DNA of 64,000 nt, taken from contig NZ_CP073347.1 of assembly GCF_024397915.1 (NCBI RefSeq), positions 3,782,001 to 3,846,000 on the forward strand. Direction: 5' to 3'. Positions within the stretch are counted from its first letter, which is position 1; each line of letters begins with the position of its first letter. The DNA comes from Marinobacterium rhizophilum (GTDB taxonomy: Bacteria > Pseudomonadota > Gammaproteobacteria > Pseudomonadales > Balneatricaceae). The notes below the pieces were generated by a model that was not told the origin of the DNA, made no database searches, and worked only from the letters and a program-made list of their open reading frames with translations. This document shows positions 32,512-41,070 of the stretch, in pieces. A program made the translations under genes and the position numbers.

Positions 32512-34827
32512 TCAGCGCTTGCTGAGCCCGGCGGCCCGCAATTTGGCGGCCAGCGTCCCCTCGGCCTGCGTGGCAGGCTTGTGACCACCGGCTTTTCCGG
32601 GTTTGGCTGCCGTTTTGGTCGCGGGCCTTGAGGTCGCATCCGGGCTGGAACCGGTCGCAGGCACTGCCGTGCCTGGAGCGCTCTTCATGCTCAGGGCGAT
32701 GCGCTTGCGCCGGGCATCGACTTCCAGCACCCGTACCTGCACGATCTGGCCGGTGCTGACCAGGTCATGGGGATCCTTCACGAAACGATCGGCCAGCTCG
32801 GAGATATGTACCAGCCCGTCCTGGTGCACGCCGATATCCACAAAGGCGCCGAAATTGGTGATATTGGTAATGACCCCTTCAAGCTGCATGCCTGTCGTCA
32901 GGTCTTCCATGCGCGTGACCGCATCGTCGAAGCGTGCGCTGACAAATTCCGGCCGCGGATCGCGGCCCGGTTTTTCCAGTTCGCGCACGATATCGCCCAG
33001 TGTGTAGTCGCCAAAGCGCTCGGTGCGCAGGGCGCCAAGGTTGAGTTGCGCAAGCCGGGCCGGGTCTCCGATCAGCTGTGACAGCGAGCAGCCCAGCTGT
33101 TGTGCCATGCGCTCGACCAGCGGATAGGCTTCGGGGTGCACGGCGGAGTTGTCCAGTACATGGCTGGCGTTGCGAATGCGCAGAAAACCGGCACACTGCT
33201 CATAGGCCTTGGGGCCCAGGCGCGGCACTTTCAGCAGTTGCTGGCGCCGGCTGAAAGCGCCCTGCTGGTTGCGGTATTCGACGATATTGCTGGCGACGCT
33301 GCGGCTCAGGCCGGCAATCTGGCTCAGCAGTTCGACCGAGGCAGTATTGAGATCAACCCCCACATGGTTGACGCAATCCTCGGTCACGGCACCGAGCATG
33401 CGGGCAAGCGCACCCTGATCGACGTCATGCTGATACTGACCGACGCCTATGGCCTTGGCGTCTATCTTGACCAGCTCGGCCAGGGGGTCCTGCAGGCGGC
33501 GGGCGATGGACACCGCGCCGCGGATGGTGACATCCAGGTCGGGAAACTCCCGGGCGGCGAGCTCGGAGGCGGAATAGACCGAGGCGCCGGCCTCGCTGAC
33601 CACGACCGGTACCAGCGACAGGGCGGGTTCCTTCTGGGCCAGTTCCTGCGCCAGCTGCTCGGTTTCGCGTGAGGCGGTACCGTTGCCGATGGCTATAAGC
33701 TCAACCTTGTGGGTGCGACAGAGTTTGGCCAGGGTTGCCAGTGCCTGGTCCCAGCGCTTGTGCGGCGCGTGGGGGTAAAGGGTCTCGTGGGCCAGCAGCT
33801 TGCCGGTGGCGTCGATGACCGCGGCCTTGGTGCCGCTGCGCAGGCCGGGGTCCAGTCCCAGGGTGGCGCGCTGCCCGGCCGGGGCGGCCAGCAGCAGGTC
33901 GCGCAGGTTGCGGGCAAATACCTGAATGGCCTCGGCCTCGGCGGCGATTCGCATCTGGCGTACCAGGTCGCTTTCGATGCCGGGCAGCAATTTCTGTGAC
34001 CAGCACTGCTGCAGGGTTTCATCCAGCCAGAGCTGTGCCTTGCCGTTGCCTGGGCGCAGTTGCCAGTGGCGCGCGATACGCTGAACCCCTTCCTGTTCCT
34101 GGCCTTCGGGGGGCTGCAGGCTGTAGCGCAACACGCCTTCCTGGTGGCCGCGCAGGATCGCCAGCGCCCGGTGAGACGGGATGCGGCCACAGCGTTCGCG
34201 GTAGTCGAAATAATTGCTGAACTTCTGACCCTCGGTTTCCTTGCCCCTGGCGACGGTGACCAGCAGTTCGCCCTGCTGCCACAGCCAAGTGCGTACAGAG
34301 GCGAGCAGGTCGGCATTCTCGGCCAGGCGCTCGACCAGGATATGGCGTGCTCCCTCCAGCGCCTGCTCGGCGGTTTCTATGCTCGCCGGCGGGTTCAGAA
34401 AATTCTGCGCCTGCTGCTGTGGCGAGCCCTGGCCCTTGCCGCCCAGCAGCAGGTCACTGAGGGGCTCGAGGCCGGCTTCGCGGGCCTTTTGCGCGCGGGT
34501 GCGGCGCTTGGGACGATAGGGCAGGTACAGATCCTCAAGGCGGTTTTTGGTATCGGCGGCCAGAATCTGTTGTTCCAGTTCGGCACTGAGCTTGCCCTGG
34601 TCACGGATGCTGCCCAGTACGATGTCGCGTCTTTCTGCCAGGTCGCGCAGATAGCCAAGGCGCTGTTCGAGAGTACGCAACTGGGTGTCGTCCAGCGCCC
34701 CGGTGAGTTCCTTGCGGTAACGGGAAATAAAGGGCACGGACGCGCCTTCGTCGAGCAGCCGTATGGCGGCCTGGACCTGTTCGGTGCGAGCGTTCAGCTC
34801 GCTGGCAATGAGCTTTTCAATCTGCAT
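32512..34827 (-). CDS. tex: Tex RNA-binding transcriptional accessory protein
   Basis: A 771-residue protein. Helical Tex N-terminal domains start at MQIEKLIASELNA, then a YqgF/RuvC-like domain (LGLDPGLRSGTKAAVID), helix-hairpin-helix repeats (GVDLNTASVELLSQIAGLS) and a C-terminal S1 domain (GVITNITNFGAFVDIG). A basic Ala/Lys/Pro tail ends the protein. Tex binds nucleic acid and influences transcription and RNA degradation. Start at 34827 fits the family; the frame continues upstream to 34941 without support. Confidence 0.95.
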   Translation of the reverse strand: MQIEKLIASELNARTEQVQAAIRLLDEGASVPFISRYRKELTGALDDTQLRTLEQRLGYLRDLAERRDIVLGSIRDQGKLSAELEQQILAADTKNRLEDLYLPYRPKRRTRAQKAREAGLEPLSDLLLGGKGQGSPQQQAQNFLNPPASIETAEQALEGARHILVERLAENADLLASVRTWLWQQGELLVTVARGKETEGQKFSNYFDYRERCGRIPSHRALAILRGHQEGVLRYSLQPPEGQEQEGVQRIARHWQLRPGNGKAQLWLDETLQQCWSQKLLPGIESDLVRQMRIAAEAEAIQVFARNLRDLLLAAPAGQRATLGLDPGLRSGTKAAVIDATGKLLAHETLYPHAPHKRWDQALATLAKLCRTHKVELIAIGNGTASRETEQLAQELAQKEPALSLVPVVVSEAGASVYSASELAAREFPDLDVTIRGAVSIARRLQDPLAELVKIDAKAIGVGQYQHDVDQGALARMLGAVTEDCVNHVGVDLNTASVELLSQIAGLSRSVASNIVEYRNQQGAFSRRQQLLKVPRLGPKAYEQCAGFLRIRNASHVLDNSAVHPEAYPLVERMAQQLGCSLSQLIGDPARLAQLNLGALRTERFGDYTLGDIVRELEKPGRDPRPEFVSARFDDAVTRMEDLTTGMQLEGVITNITNFGAFVDIGVHQDGLVHISELADRFVKDPHDLVSTGQIVQVRVLEVDARRKRIALSMKSAPGTAVPATGSSPDATSRPATKTAAKPGKAGGHKPATQAEGTLAAKLRAAGLSKR

Positions 34828-35002
34828 GGCGAATCTCTTGCCAGGTCGCCTGGCCGTGGTGAGGCAAGGGCTGGAGTTGAACGATCGGGCAGTGCGTGCC
34901 GCACACTGAAGGGTGTCTTGGTCAGCGGAACTCAGGCACACAGTAAGGGCGTGGCGGTGCTATTTCAAGTTCATGTCGGCCGGCGCATAATGTGGCCTGA
35001 CT

Positions 35003-37276
35003 ATGAACGATACTCAACGTGCTTCCCAGACATCGATTTCCACTGTACGGGCGACGCGTCCGGTTGCAGTGATACTGCTGTTGCTGCTGTTCCTGTTTCT
35101 GATGGCGCAGGTCTCGGTACTGGTGCGTCAGCAGGCACTGGAGGATGTCAAGCTGCGCAGTGCCGCGGACATGAATCGCTATATCCTGAGCCTGCAGCAG
35201 AAACTGGATCGCTACAAGGATCTGCCCCAGTTGCTGGCCTCTCACTCCGAGCTGCTCAATGCGCTGCTGCACGAGAATGACGCCGATGCGCGCATGCGGG
35301 CGAACCTGTACCTGGAGCGGGTCAACAGTACCATCGGTACCACCGATGCCTATCTGATGAATGCTGCGGGCGAAACGATAGCGGCGAGTAACTGGTGGCA
35401 GGACAAAACCTTTATCGGCCAGAACTTTTCCTTCAGGCCCTACTACACGCAGGCCATGGCGGGGAAGGCCGGGCGTTATTTTGCGCTGGGCACGACATCA
35501 AACAAGCGCGGATACTTCTATTCCTACCCGGTACGCATCGGCGGCCGGGTTGGCGGCGTCATCGTCGTCAAGATCGACCTCAATGATATCGAGGGCGACT
35601 GGAACGATCCGCTGCTGGATATCCTGGTAACCGATGAAGATGGCATCATCGTGATATCCACCCGGCCTGACTGGAAATTCCGCACGCTCAAGCCTTTGGC
35701 GCAGCAGGATCTGTCCCGCATCGTCGACAGCCTGCGCTACGGCACCGAGCCGCTGACCTCGCTGGATATCCTGTGGCGCGACCAGGGCCCCGATGGCAGT
35801 CAGCTGATCACGCTGGTGGAAGGCTCGCGCAAGGACAACCCCAGTCTGGATGGCGTGCGCACACGGCACTACCTGCTGCAGAGCAGCCCGGTGCCCAACA
35901 GCGGGCTCAGTGTGGCGGTGCTGGCCAGCATGAAGCCGGTTGAGCAGCGGGTATTTCGCGCCCTGCTGCTGAGCGCCATTGTCTACTTCGCGCTGCTGTT
36001 GCTGGTGCTGTTCATTTTGGCTCGCGGCCGTATCAAGCAGGAGCGTGCGCTCTTCCGACAGCGTGAACTGCATGCGCTGGAGGAAAACGACGCCCGCATC
36101 CGGGCCATTATCGACAATACCCAGGCCGGGCTGATTACCCTGGATGGCCAGGGACGTATCGAGTCCTGCAATCCCACGGCCGAGAAACTGTTCCATTACC
36201 TCGAAGCGGATATTCGTGGCGACTATTTCAGCAAGTTGCTGGCCCGCCCCGACAGGCCCGTCTGTTGGCAGCACATCACAGCGGCACCGGGTGATAGCAC
36301 GCAGGAGTTGCATATCGAGGCAGCGGCACGGCGTGCGGATGGTTCGCTGTTTCCGATTGAACTGACGATAGGCCGCATGGCGGCCAACGGTGAACATCAC
36401 TTTATCGTGACCATCCATGATATTACCGAGCGCAAGCAGCAGGAGACACAGCTGCAGCGGGCGCAGCTGCTGCTTGAAAGCCGGGTGGAGCAGCGTACCC
36501 AGGACCTCACCCTGGCCAATGCGCGCTTGCAGCGGGAGATCGGCCAGCACCAGCAGACCCAGAACGAGTTGATCCAGACAGCCAAGCTGGCGGTGCTCGG
36601 GCAGATGTCCGCCGGGATCAATCATGAGCTGAACCAGCCGCTCACCGCGATTCGCAGCTATGCCGACAATGGCCGTGTCTTTCTGCAGCGCGGGCGAGCG
36701 GAGCGGGCCGAGGCCAATCTTGAAGAGATTTCCCAGCTGACCGAGCGCATGGCCAAGATCATCCATCCGCTGAAAGAGTTTGCCCGGGTCAGCAGCGGGG
36801 CACCGGAACCGGTCTGCCTGAAGGCGGTCCGCGATGGTGCCTTGTCGATCCTGTACGGTCGGCTGGATCGGCAGTCAGTAAGTATTCACTGGCCGCCGGG
36901 ACTGGGAAATGTCTATGTTCTGGGGGATACCCTGCGCCTGGAACAGGTACTGGTGAACCTGCTGGGCAATGCCATGCAGGCACTGGAAGACCAGCCTGAC
37001 GGGCGCATCGATATTGACCTGGAATGCAGTGATGAAGTCGTTCGGCTGAGCGTGCGGGACAGTGGCCCCGGTATTTCCCCGGAATACCTGGAGCACCTGT
37101 TCGAGCCGTTTTTTACCACCAAGAAAGCCGGCCAGGGGCTGGGGCTGGGTTTGTCCATTTCCCATCGTATTGTGGAAAGCCTCGGTGGCCAGCTGCAGGC
37201 CAGTAATCACCCCGATGGTGGTGCCTGTTTTACGCTGGTGTTGCGCGCCGTCGCCCAGCCCTCCATTACCGAATAG
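35003..37276 (+). CDS. dctB: C4-dicarboxylate sensor histidine kinase DctB
   Basis: A 757-residue sensor with two membrane helices (about 22-43 and 318-340) around a double-Cache-like periplasmic domain whose ligand region includes WWQDKTFIGQNFSFRPYY. A PAS domain (about 355-470) and a coiled coil precede the kinase. The phospho-acceptor is H541 in GINHELNQPLTAIRSY; the ATPase has DSGPGI and GLGLGLSISHRI. DctB senses succinate, fumarate or malate and phosphorylates DctD. dctD follows after 36 bp and the dctPQM transporter genes lie 2 kb on, as in P. aeruginosa. The gene is divergent from tex. Confidence 0.93.
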   Translation: MNDTQRASQTSISTVRATRPVAVILLLLLFLFLMAQVSVLVRQQALEDVKLRSAADMNRYILSLQQKLDRYKDLPQLLASHSELLNALLHENDADARMRANLYLERVNSTIGTTDAYLMNAAGETIAASNWWQDKTFIGQNFSFRPYYTQAMAGKAGRYFALGTTSNKRGYFYSYPVRIGGRVGGVIVVKIDLNDIEGDWNDPLLDILVTDEDGIIVISTRPDWKFRTLKPLAQQDLSRIVDSLRYGTEPLTSLDILWRDQGPDGSQLITLVEGSRKDNPSLDGVRTRHYLLQSSPVPNSGLSVAVLASMKPVEQRVFRALLLSAIVYFALLLLVLFILARGRIKQERALFRQRELHALEENDARIRAIIDNTQAGLITLDGQGRIESCNPTAEKLFHYLEADIRGDYFSKLLARPDRPVCWQHITAAPGDSTQELHIEAAARRADGSLFPIELTIGRMAANGEHHFIVTIHDITERKQQETQLQRAQLLLESRVEQRTQDLTLANARLQREIGQHQQTQNELIQTAKLAVLGQMSAGINHELNQPLTAIRSYADNGRVFLQRGRAERAEANLEEISQLTERMAKIIHPLKEFARVSSGAPEPVCLKAVRDGALSILYGRLDRQSVSIHWPPGLGNVYVLGDTLRLEQVLVNLLGNAMQALEDQPDGRIDIDLECSDEVVRLSVRDSGPGISPEYLEHLFEPFFTTKKAGQGLGLGLSISHRIVESLGGQLQASNHPDGGACFTLVLRAVAQPSITE

Positions 37277-37312
37277 CCCGACTGGGCTTCTGATGAACGG
37301 ATCACCTTGACC

Positions 37313-38686
37313 ATGCCGACAAAGGATACCACCCAGGATCGCCCCGTTATTCTGGTGGATGACGAGAAGCATATTCGTCTGGCGGCCGGCCAGACGCTGG
37401 AGCTGGCCGGTTACGACGTAACGACCCTGGAGCGCGGCGAGCGGGTGCTGGAGCTGCTCAGTGACGACTGGAACGGCGTGCTGATTTCCGATATCAACAT
37501 GCCCGGCATGGACGGGCTCGAACTGCTGGAGCGGGTGCGGGCCATAGATGCGGATCTGCCCATGATCCTGATTACCGGCCACGGCGACATCTCGATGGCG
37601 GTGGCCGCCATGCGGGCCGGTGCCTACGACTTTATCGAGAAACCCTTTGCCGCTGACCTGCTGCTGGATGTGGTGCGCCGGGCCATGGAAAAGCGGGCCC
37701 TGACCATAGAGAACCGGCGCCTGACGCTGGAGCTGGAAGCCCAGAGTGCGCCGGGGCCGCGCTTGCTGGGCAATGCCCCGGCGATTAAACAGCTGCGCCG
37801 CCTGCTGCACAGCATCGCCGATGCACCCGCCGACATCATGATCCAGGCGGAAACCGGGTCGGGCAAGGACCTGATGGCGCGTTATATCCATGAGCACAGC
37901 GCGCGACGCGAGCACAATTTCGTCGCCATCAACTGCGGTGCCGTACCGGAAAACCTGATCGAGTCCGAGCTGTTCGGGCATGAAAAGGGCGCCTTCACCG
38001 ATGCCCGAAGCCGGCGTATCGGCAAGTTCGAACACGCCAATGGCGGCACCTTGTTTCTTGACGAAATAGAGAGCATGCCACTGGCGCTGCAGATCAAGCT
38101 TTTGCGGGTACTGGAGGAGCGCGCCATCGAACGGCTGGGCTCCAATGAGCTGATCGCGCTGGACCTGCGGGTAATCGCCGCCAGCAAAACCGACCTCAAG
38201 GCGCTGGCGGCCCGGGGCGAGTTCCGTGAAGACCTGTATTACCGGCTCAATGTGGTAAGACTCGACATACCGCCATTGCGCGAGCGGCGCGAGGATATCG
38301 GTTTGCTGTTTCAGCATTTCGCCCTCATCGCCTCGGCGCAGTACAACCGCGAGATACCCACGCTGTCGGCCGAACGCTTGCACAGCCTGATGCTGCACGA
38401 CTGGCCCGGTAATGTGCGTGAACTGCGCAACCTGGCCGAACGCTACGTGCTGCTCGGTGAGTCCGGCAGTTTTGATTTTGATGACCGCCTGATTACCGAC
38501 AGCGATGGCGGGGCCACGACCTCGCTGCCGGACCAGGTGGAGCGTTTTGAAAAAATGCTGATCCAGGCGGCGCTGTCGCGCAGCGGTGGCTCCATCAGGG
38601 ACACGCTGGAGTTTCTCGGTTTGCCGCGCAAGACGCTCTACGACAAGATGAAAAAGTACGGCCTGGACAAGAGCGACTTCAAGTAA
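37313..38686 (+). CDS. dctD: C4-dicarboxylate response regulator DctD (sigma54 activator)
   Basis: A 457-residue NtrC-family activator. The receiver domain has the phosphorylated Asp at 60 (LISDINMPGMDG). The AAA+ domain has AETGSGKD (Walker A) and the sigma54-contact loop GAFTDA in HEKGAFTDARSR. A Fis-type helix-turn-helix near the C-terminus (GGSIRDTLEFLGLPRKTLYDK) binds DNA. It should activate the -24/-12 promoter of dctP found at 39102. A TTG at 37307 in frame is an alternative start. Confidence 0.95.
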   Translation: MPTKDTTQDRPVILVDDEKHIRLAAGQTLELAGYDVTTLERGERVLELLSDDWNGVLISDINMPGMDGLELLERVRAIDADLPMILITGHGDISMAVAAMRAGAYDFIEKPFAADLLLDVVRRAMEKRALTIENRRLTLELEAQSAPGPRLLGNAPAIKQLRRLLHSIADAPADIMIQAETGSGKDLMARYIHEHSARREHNFVAINCGAVPENLIESELFGHEKGAFTDARSRRIGKFEHANGGTLFLDEIESMPLALQIKLLRVLEERAIERLGSNELIALDLRVIAASKTDLKALAARGEFREDLYYRLNVVRLDIPPLRERREDIGLLFQHFALIASAQYNREIPTLSAERLHSLMLHDWPGNVRELRNLAERYVLLGESGSFDFDDRLITDSDGGATTSLPDQVERFEKMLIQAALSRSGGSIRDTLEFLGLPRKTLYDKMKKYGLDKSDFK

Positions 38687-39101
38687 AACGCCTCCTGTGG
38701 CGGTTTGGGGGGATATCCGCCAGGCACGCCCGCGACGCCTCCCTGTTGATGGCACATCTTCAGCCTCATCCGCTCACAGGCCCCCTCGCACCTGGGCAGA
38801 ACTCCCCTTGCGCTCTGGCCGCTGGGCTGAATTTCGCCTCCACTGTCGGCGCCATGGCTGTCGACGCTGCCGTGTGCTGCTGACGACTTTGGCAACAGGC
38901 CCCTTTAGCGGTATCACCGGCCCGTGGCGGGCGTTTGCGCTGCCTGGGCAGGGCCGCATTGCAAATGGGTGGTTCTCCGCCTATCGGTGTGGTTTTTATG
39001 GGTGGATATCCGTCATTTCCCGCTGTTTTTCCATTTCGCTGCTACCCTAAACAAGGCTTATGAGCGCGGCGCGCCTTGCTTCTATGGGTTTTTTTGGGTG
39101 T
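38687..39101. promoter_or_regulatory. Upstream control region of dctPQM
   Basis: This is the largest non-coding gap in the window. I see no gene in it. It holds the activator-type inverted repeat at 38934-38965 and ends at the sigma54 promoter. The 250 bases nearest dctD contain several open frames but no ribosome site or recognisable product. Confidence 0.6.
38934..38965. promoter_or_regulatory. Candidate DctD upstream activating site
   Basis: tttgcgctgc - 12 bases - gcattgcaaa: the arms are inverted repeats matching at 8 of 10 positions, about 150 bp before the -24/-12 promoter, the usual distance for an enhancer-binding protein. Assignment to DctD is an inference from position. Confidence 0.45.
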
Positions 39102-39117
39102 TGGCACGCTACATGCT
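39102..39117 (+). promoter_or_regulatory. Sigma54 (-24/-12) promoter of dctPQM
   Basis: tggcacgctacatgct matches the RpoN consensus TGGCACG-N4-TTGCW at all but one position, with GG and GC correctly spaced. It lies 89 bases before the dctP start and downstream of genes for DctB and the sigma54 activator DctD. Confidence 0.88.
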
Positions 39118-39205
39118 TATCTGTTTGTGCTGTAAACGTCTGTGGCCGGATGCTGCCCTTGGCACAGGAGCCACAGACACACACCCTTGATGGAGACACA
39201 ATAAT

Positions 39206-40210
39206 ATGAAAAACCTCACTCTGGCCCTGTCTGCGCTGGCGCTGTCTGCGCTGGCGCTGTCTATATCTGCTACTACGGCATTCGCCGCCTGCGAGAGCGG
39301 CGAGATTGTTGCCAAGCTGAGTCATGTGACCGGCGGAACCACACACCCCAAGGTGGTTGCAGCCAATAACTTTGCCCAGCGCGTTAACGACGAAATGAAC
39401 GGCGTGATGTGCGTTGAGGTGTTCCCGAACTCCACGCTGTTTGGCGACAGCAAGGAACTCGAAGCCCTGCTGCTCGGAGACGTGCAGATTCTGGCGCCCT
39501 CGCTGTCCAAGTTCGGCTCCTACAGCTCCAAGTACGGTGTTTTCGACCTGCCGTTTATTTTCAAGGACATGGACGCTGCCATTCGCTTCACCCAGTCTGA
39601 ATCTGGCAAGGGTTTGCTGAACGAAATGCAGGATGTCGGCTTTGTCGGCCTGGGCTACTGGATGTCCGGCATGAAGTACTTCTCGGCCAACAAGCCGCTG
39701 ATTGCCCCGGCGGACGCCCAGGGCATGAAGTTCCGCGTGCAGACCTCCGATGTGGCCAAGGCCATGATCGAAGCCATGGGCGCGTCGCCGCAGCCGATGG
39801 CCTTTGCCGAGGTTTACGGTGCCCTGCAGACCGGTGTGGTGGATGGCCAGGAAAACACCTGGTCCAACATCTATACCCAGAAATTCTTCGAAGTGCAGGA
39901 CAGCGTGACCGAAACCAACCATCAGCTGCTGGCCTACCTGTTCATGACCTCGTCCGAGTTCCTGGATGGGCTGGAGCCCGATGTACGCACTCAGTTTCTC
40001 GCCATCGCCGATGAGGTGACCCAGGCGGCGAACGAAGACGTTAAGGCGGCTGAAGCGGCCAACCGTGCCAACATTCTGGAAGCCGGTGGCAAGATCAATA
40101 CCCTGGACGCGGATCAGCGTCAGAAGTGGGTCGATACCATGAAGCCGGTCTGGGATCAGTTTGAAGGCGAAATCGGTGCTGATCTGATCAAGGCCGCAGC
40201 CGGCTCCTGA
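39206..40210 (+). CDS. dctP: TRAP transporter periplasmic C4-dicarboxylate-binding protein
   Basis: A 334-residue DctP-family solute receptor. The signal peptide contains a repeated LSALA-LSALA core encoded by a 15-bp tandem repeat. The mature protein has SHVTGGTTHPKVVAANNFA, GVFDLPFIFKD and the ligand-arginine region KFRVQTSD, with EVYGALQTGVVDGQENTW, a hallmark of TRAP receptors. It binds succinate, fumarate or malate and delivers it to DctQM. It is the first gene of the operon behind the sigma54 promoter, and GGAG lies upstream of the ATG. Confidence 0.95.
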   Translation: MKNLTLALSALALSALALSISATTAFAACESGEIVAKLSHVTGGTTHPKVVAANNFAQRVNDEMNGVMCVEVFPNSTLFGDSKELEALLLGDVQILAPSLSKFGSYSSKYGVFDLPFIFKDMDAAIRFTQSESGKGLLNEMQDVGFVGLGYWMSGMKYFSANKPLIAPADAQGMKFRVQTSDVAKAMIEAMGASPQPMAFAEVYGALQTGVVDGQENTWSNIYTQKFFEVQDSVTETNHQLLAYLFMTSSEFLDGLEPDVRTQFLAIADEVTQAANEDVKAAEAANRANILEAGGKINTLDADQRQKWVDTMKPVWDQFEGEIGADLIKAAAGS

Positions 40211-40218
40211 TGGCTGCG

Positions 40219-40243
40219 CCCGGCATCAGCGACTGATGCCGGG
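40219..40243. other. Intercistronic hairpin between dctP and dctQ
   Basis: cccggcatcag-cga-ctgatgccggg is a perfect 11-bp stem with a 3-base loop, 9 bases after the dctP stop. It lacks a T-tract. Hairpins here commonly protect the receptor mRNA from 3-prime decay so that the binding protein outnumbers the membrane subunits. Confidence 0.7.
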
Positions 40244-40364
40244 TCCGGGCCTTCTTTGCAGGGCGAAAGCCCGCCTGCTCCGTTGAGTCGGAGCTCGCAG
40301 CTGTTGCTGCCCCCATGTCTGTTTCCTTTAATTCGTTCCAGGCTGGCCACGGCCTGATCCCTGA

Positions 40365-41054
40365 ATGGTGTCTCTTATGGACTACTGGCCGCACTTATAT
40401 CTACTGGTCTTCATCATTATCCTCTGGATTCTGGAGAAGCTGTTTCCCTCCACGATGGCCAAGGCCGAAGAAAACCTGCTGGTGCTGGTGATCAGCTCGA
40501 TCATGCTGGTGTCGTTCGGCCAGGTCATCGCTCGCTACGGTTTCAATACCGGCTGGTCTGCCGCGCTTGAGTTCAACACGCTGGGCTTTTCGTGGCTGAT
40601 CCTGCTGGGCATGAGCTATGGCATCAAGACCGGCATTCACCTGGGGGTGGATATCGTGCTCAATGCCGTGCCGCACAAAGTGTGCAAGGCGCTGTCGCTG
40701 TTCGGTGCCTTCGCCACCCTGATGTACGGCCTGATCCTGCTCGACTCCACCTGGCTGGCCATGCTGGGCGTGGATGTGCGCGGCGGGGCTATCGAGTACT
40801 GGGCCAAGATGTACAAGATTGGCATTGGCGTGGAAGAGCTGCGTTACCCCGCCTTCATGCAGGAAGCCTTTGGCTTTCAGCCGCGTGTACACCGCTGGCT
40901 GGTGCTGGTCATATTGCCGATCAGCCTGGCGCTGCTGATTTACCGTTCCTTGCAGGCGTTCATCGATATCTGGCGGGACAAGCGACCCATGCTGATCAGC
41001 GGGCATGAAGCGAAGGACCTGGTGGAAGAAAACTTGAACATACTGAAAGACTGA
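40365..41054 (+). CDS. dctQ: TRAP transporter small permease DctQ
   Basis: A 229-residue membrane protein with four hydrophobic segments (starting YLLVFIIILWILEKLF and ending VLVILPISLALLIY) and the TRAP-Q motif KTGIHLGVDIVLN. It is longer than the usual 170-210 residues because of an extended third loop and C-terminus. It pairs with DctM, whose gene follows after 16 bp. An in-frame ATG at 40377 is an equally possible start. Confidence 0.92.
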   Translation: MVSLMDYWPHLYLLVFIIILWILEKLFPSTMAKAEENLLVLVISSIMLVSFGQVIARYGFNTGWSAALEFNTLGFSWLILLGMSYGIKTGIHLGVDIVLNAVPHKVCKALSLFGAFATLMYGLILLDSTWLAMLGVDVRGGAIEYWAKMYKIGIGVEELRYPAFMQEAFGFQPRVHRWLVLVILPISLALLIYRSLQAFIDIWRDKRPMLISGHEAKDLVEENLNILKD

Positions 41055-41070
41055 CTGAGGGACGCCTGTC

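Noticed and set aside
38690..38715. Possible terminator after dctD (aaacgcc / ggcggttt)
   Set aside because: Short stem with a bulge and no T-run.
36875..38755. 626-codon open frame antisense to dctB/dctD
   Set aside because: Shadow of two well-identified genes.
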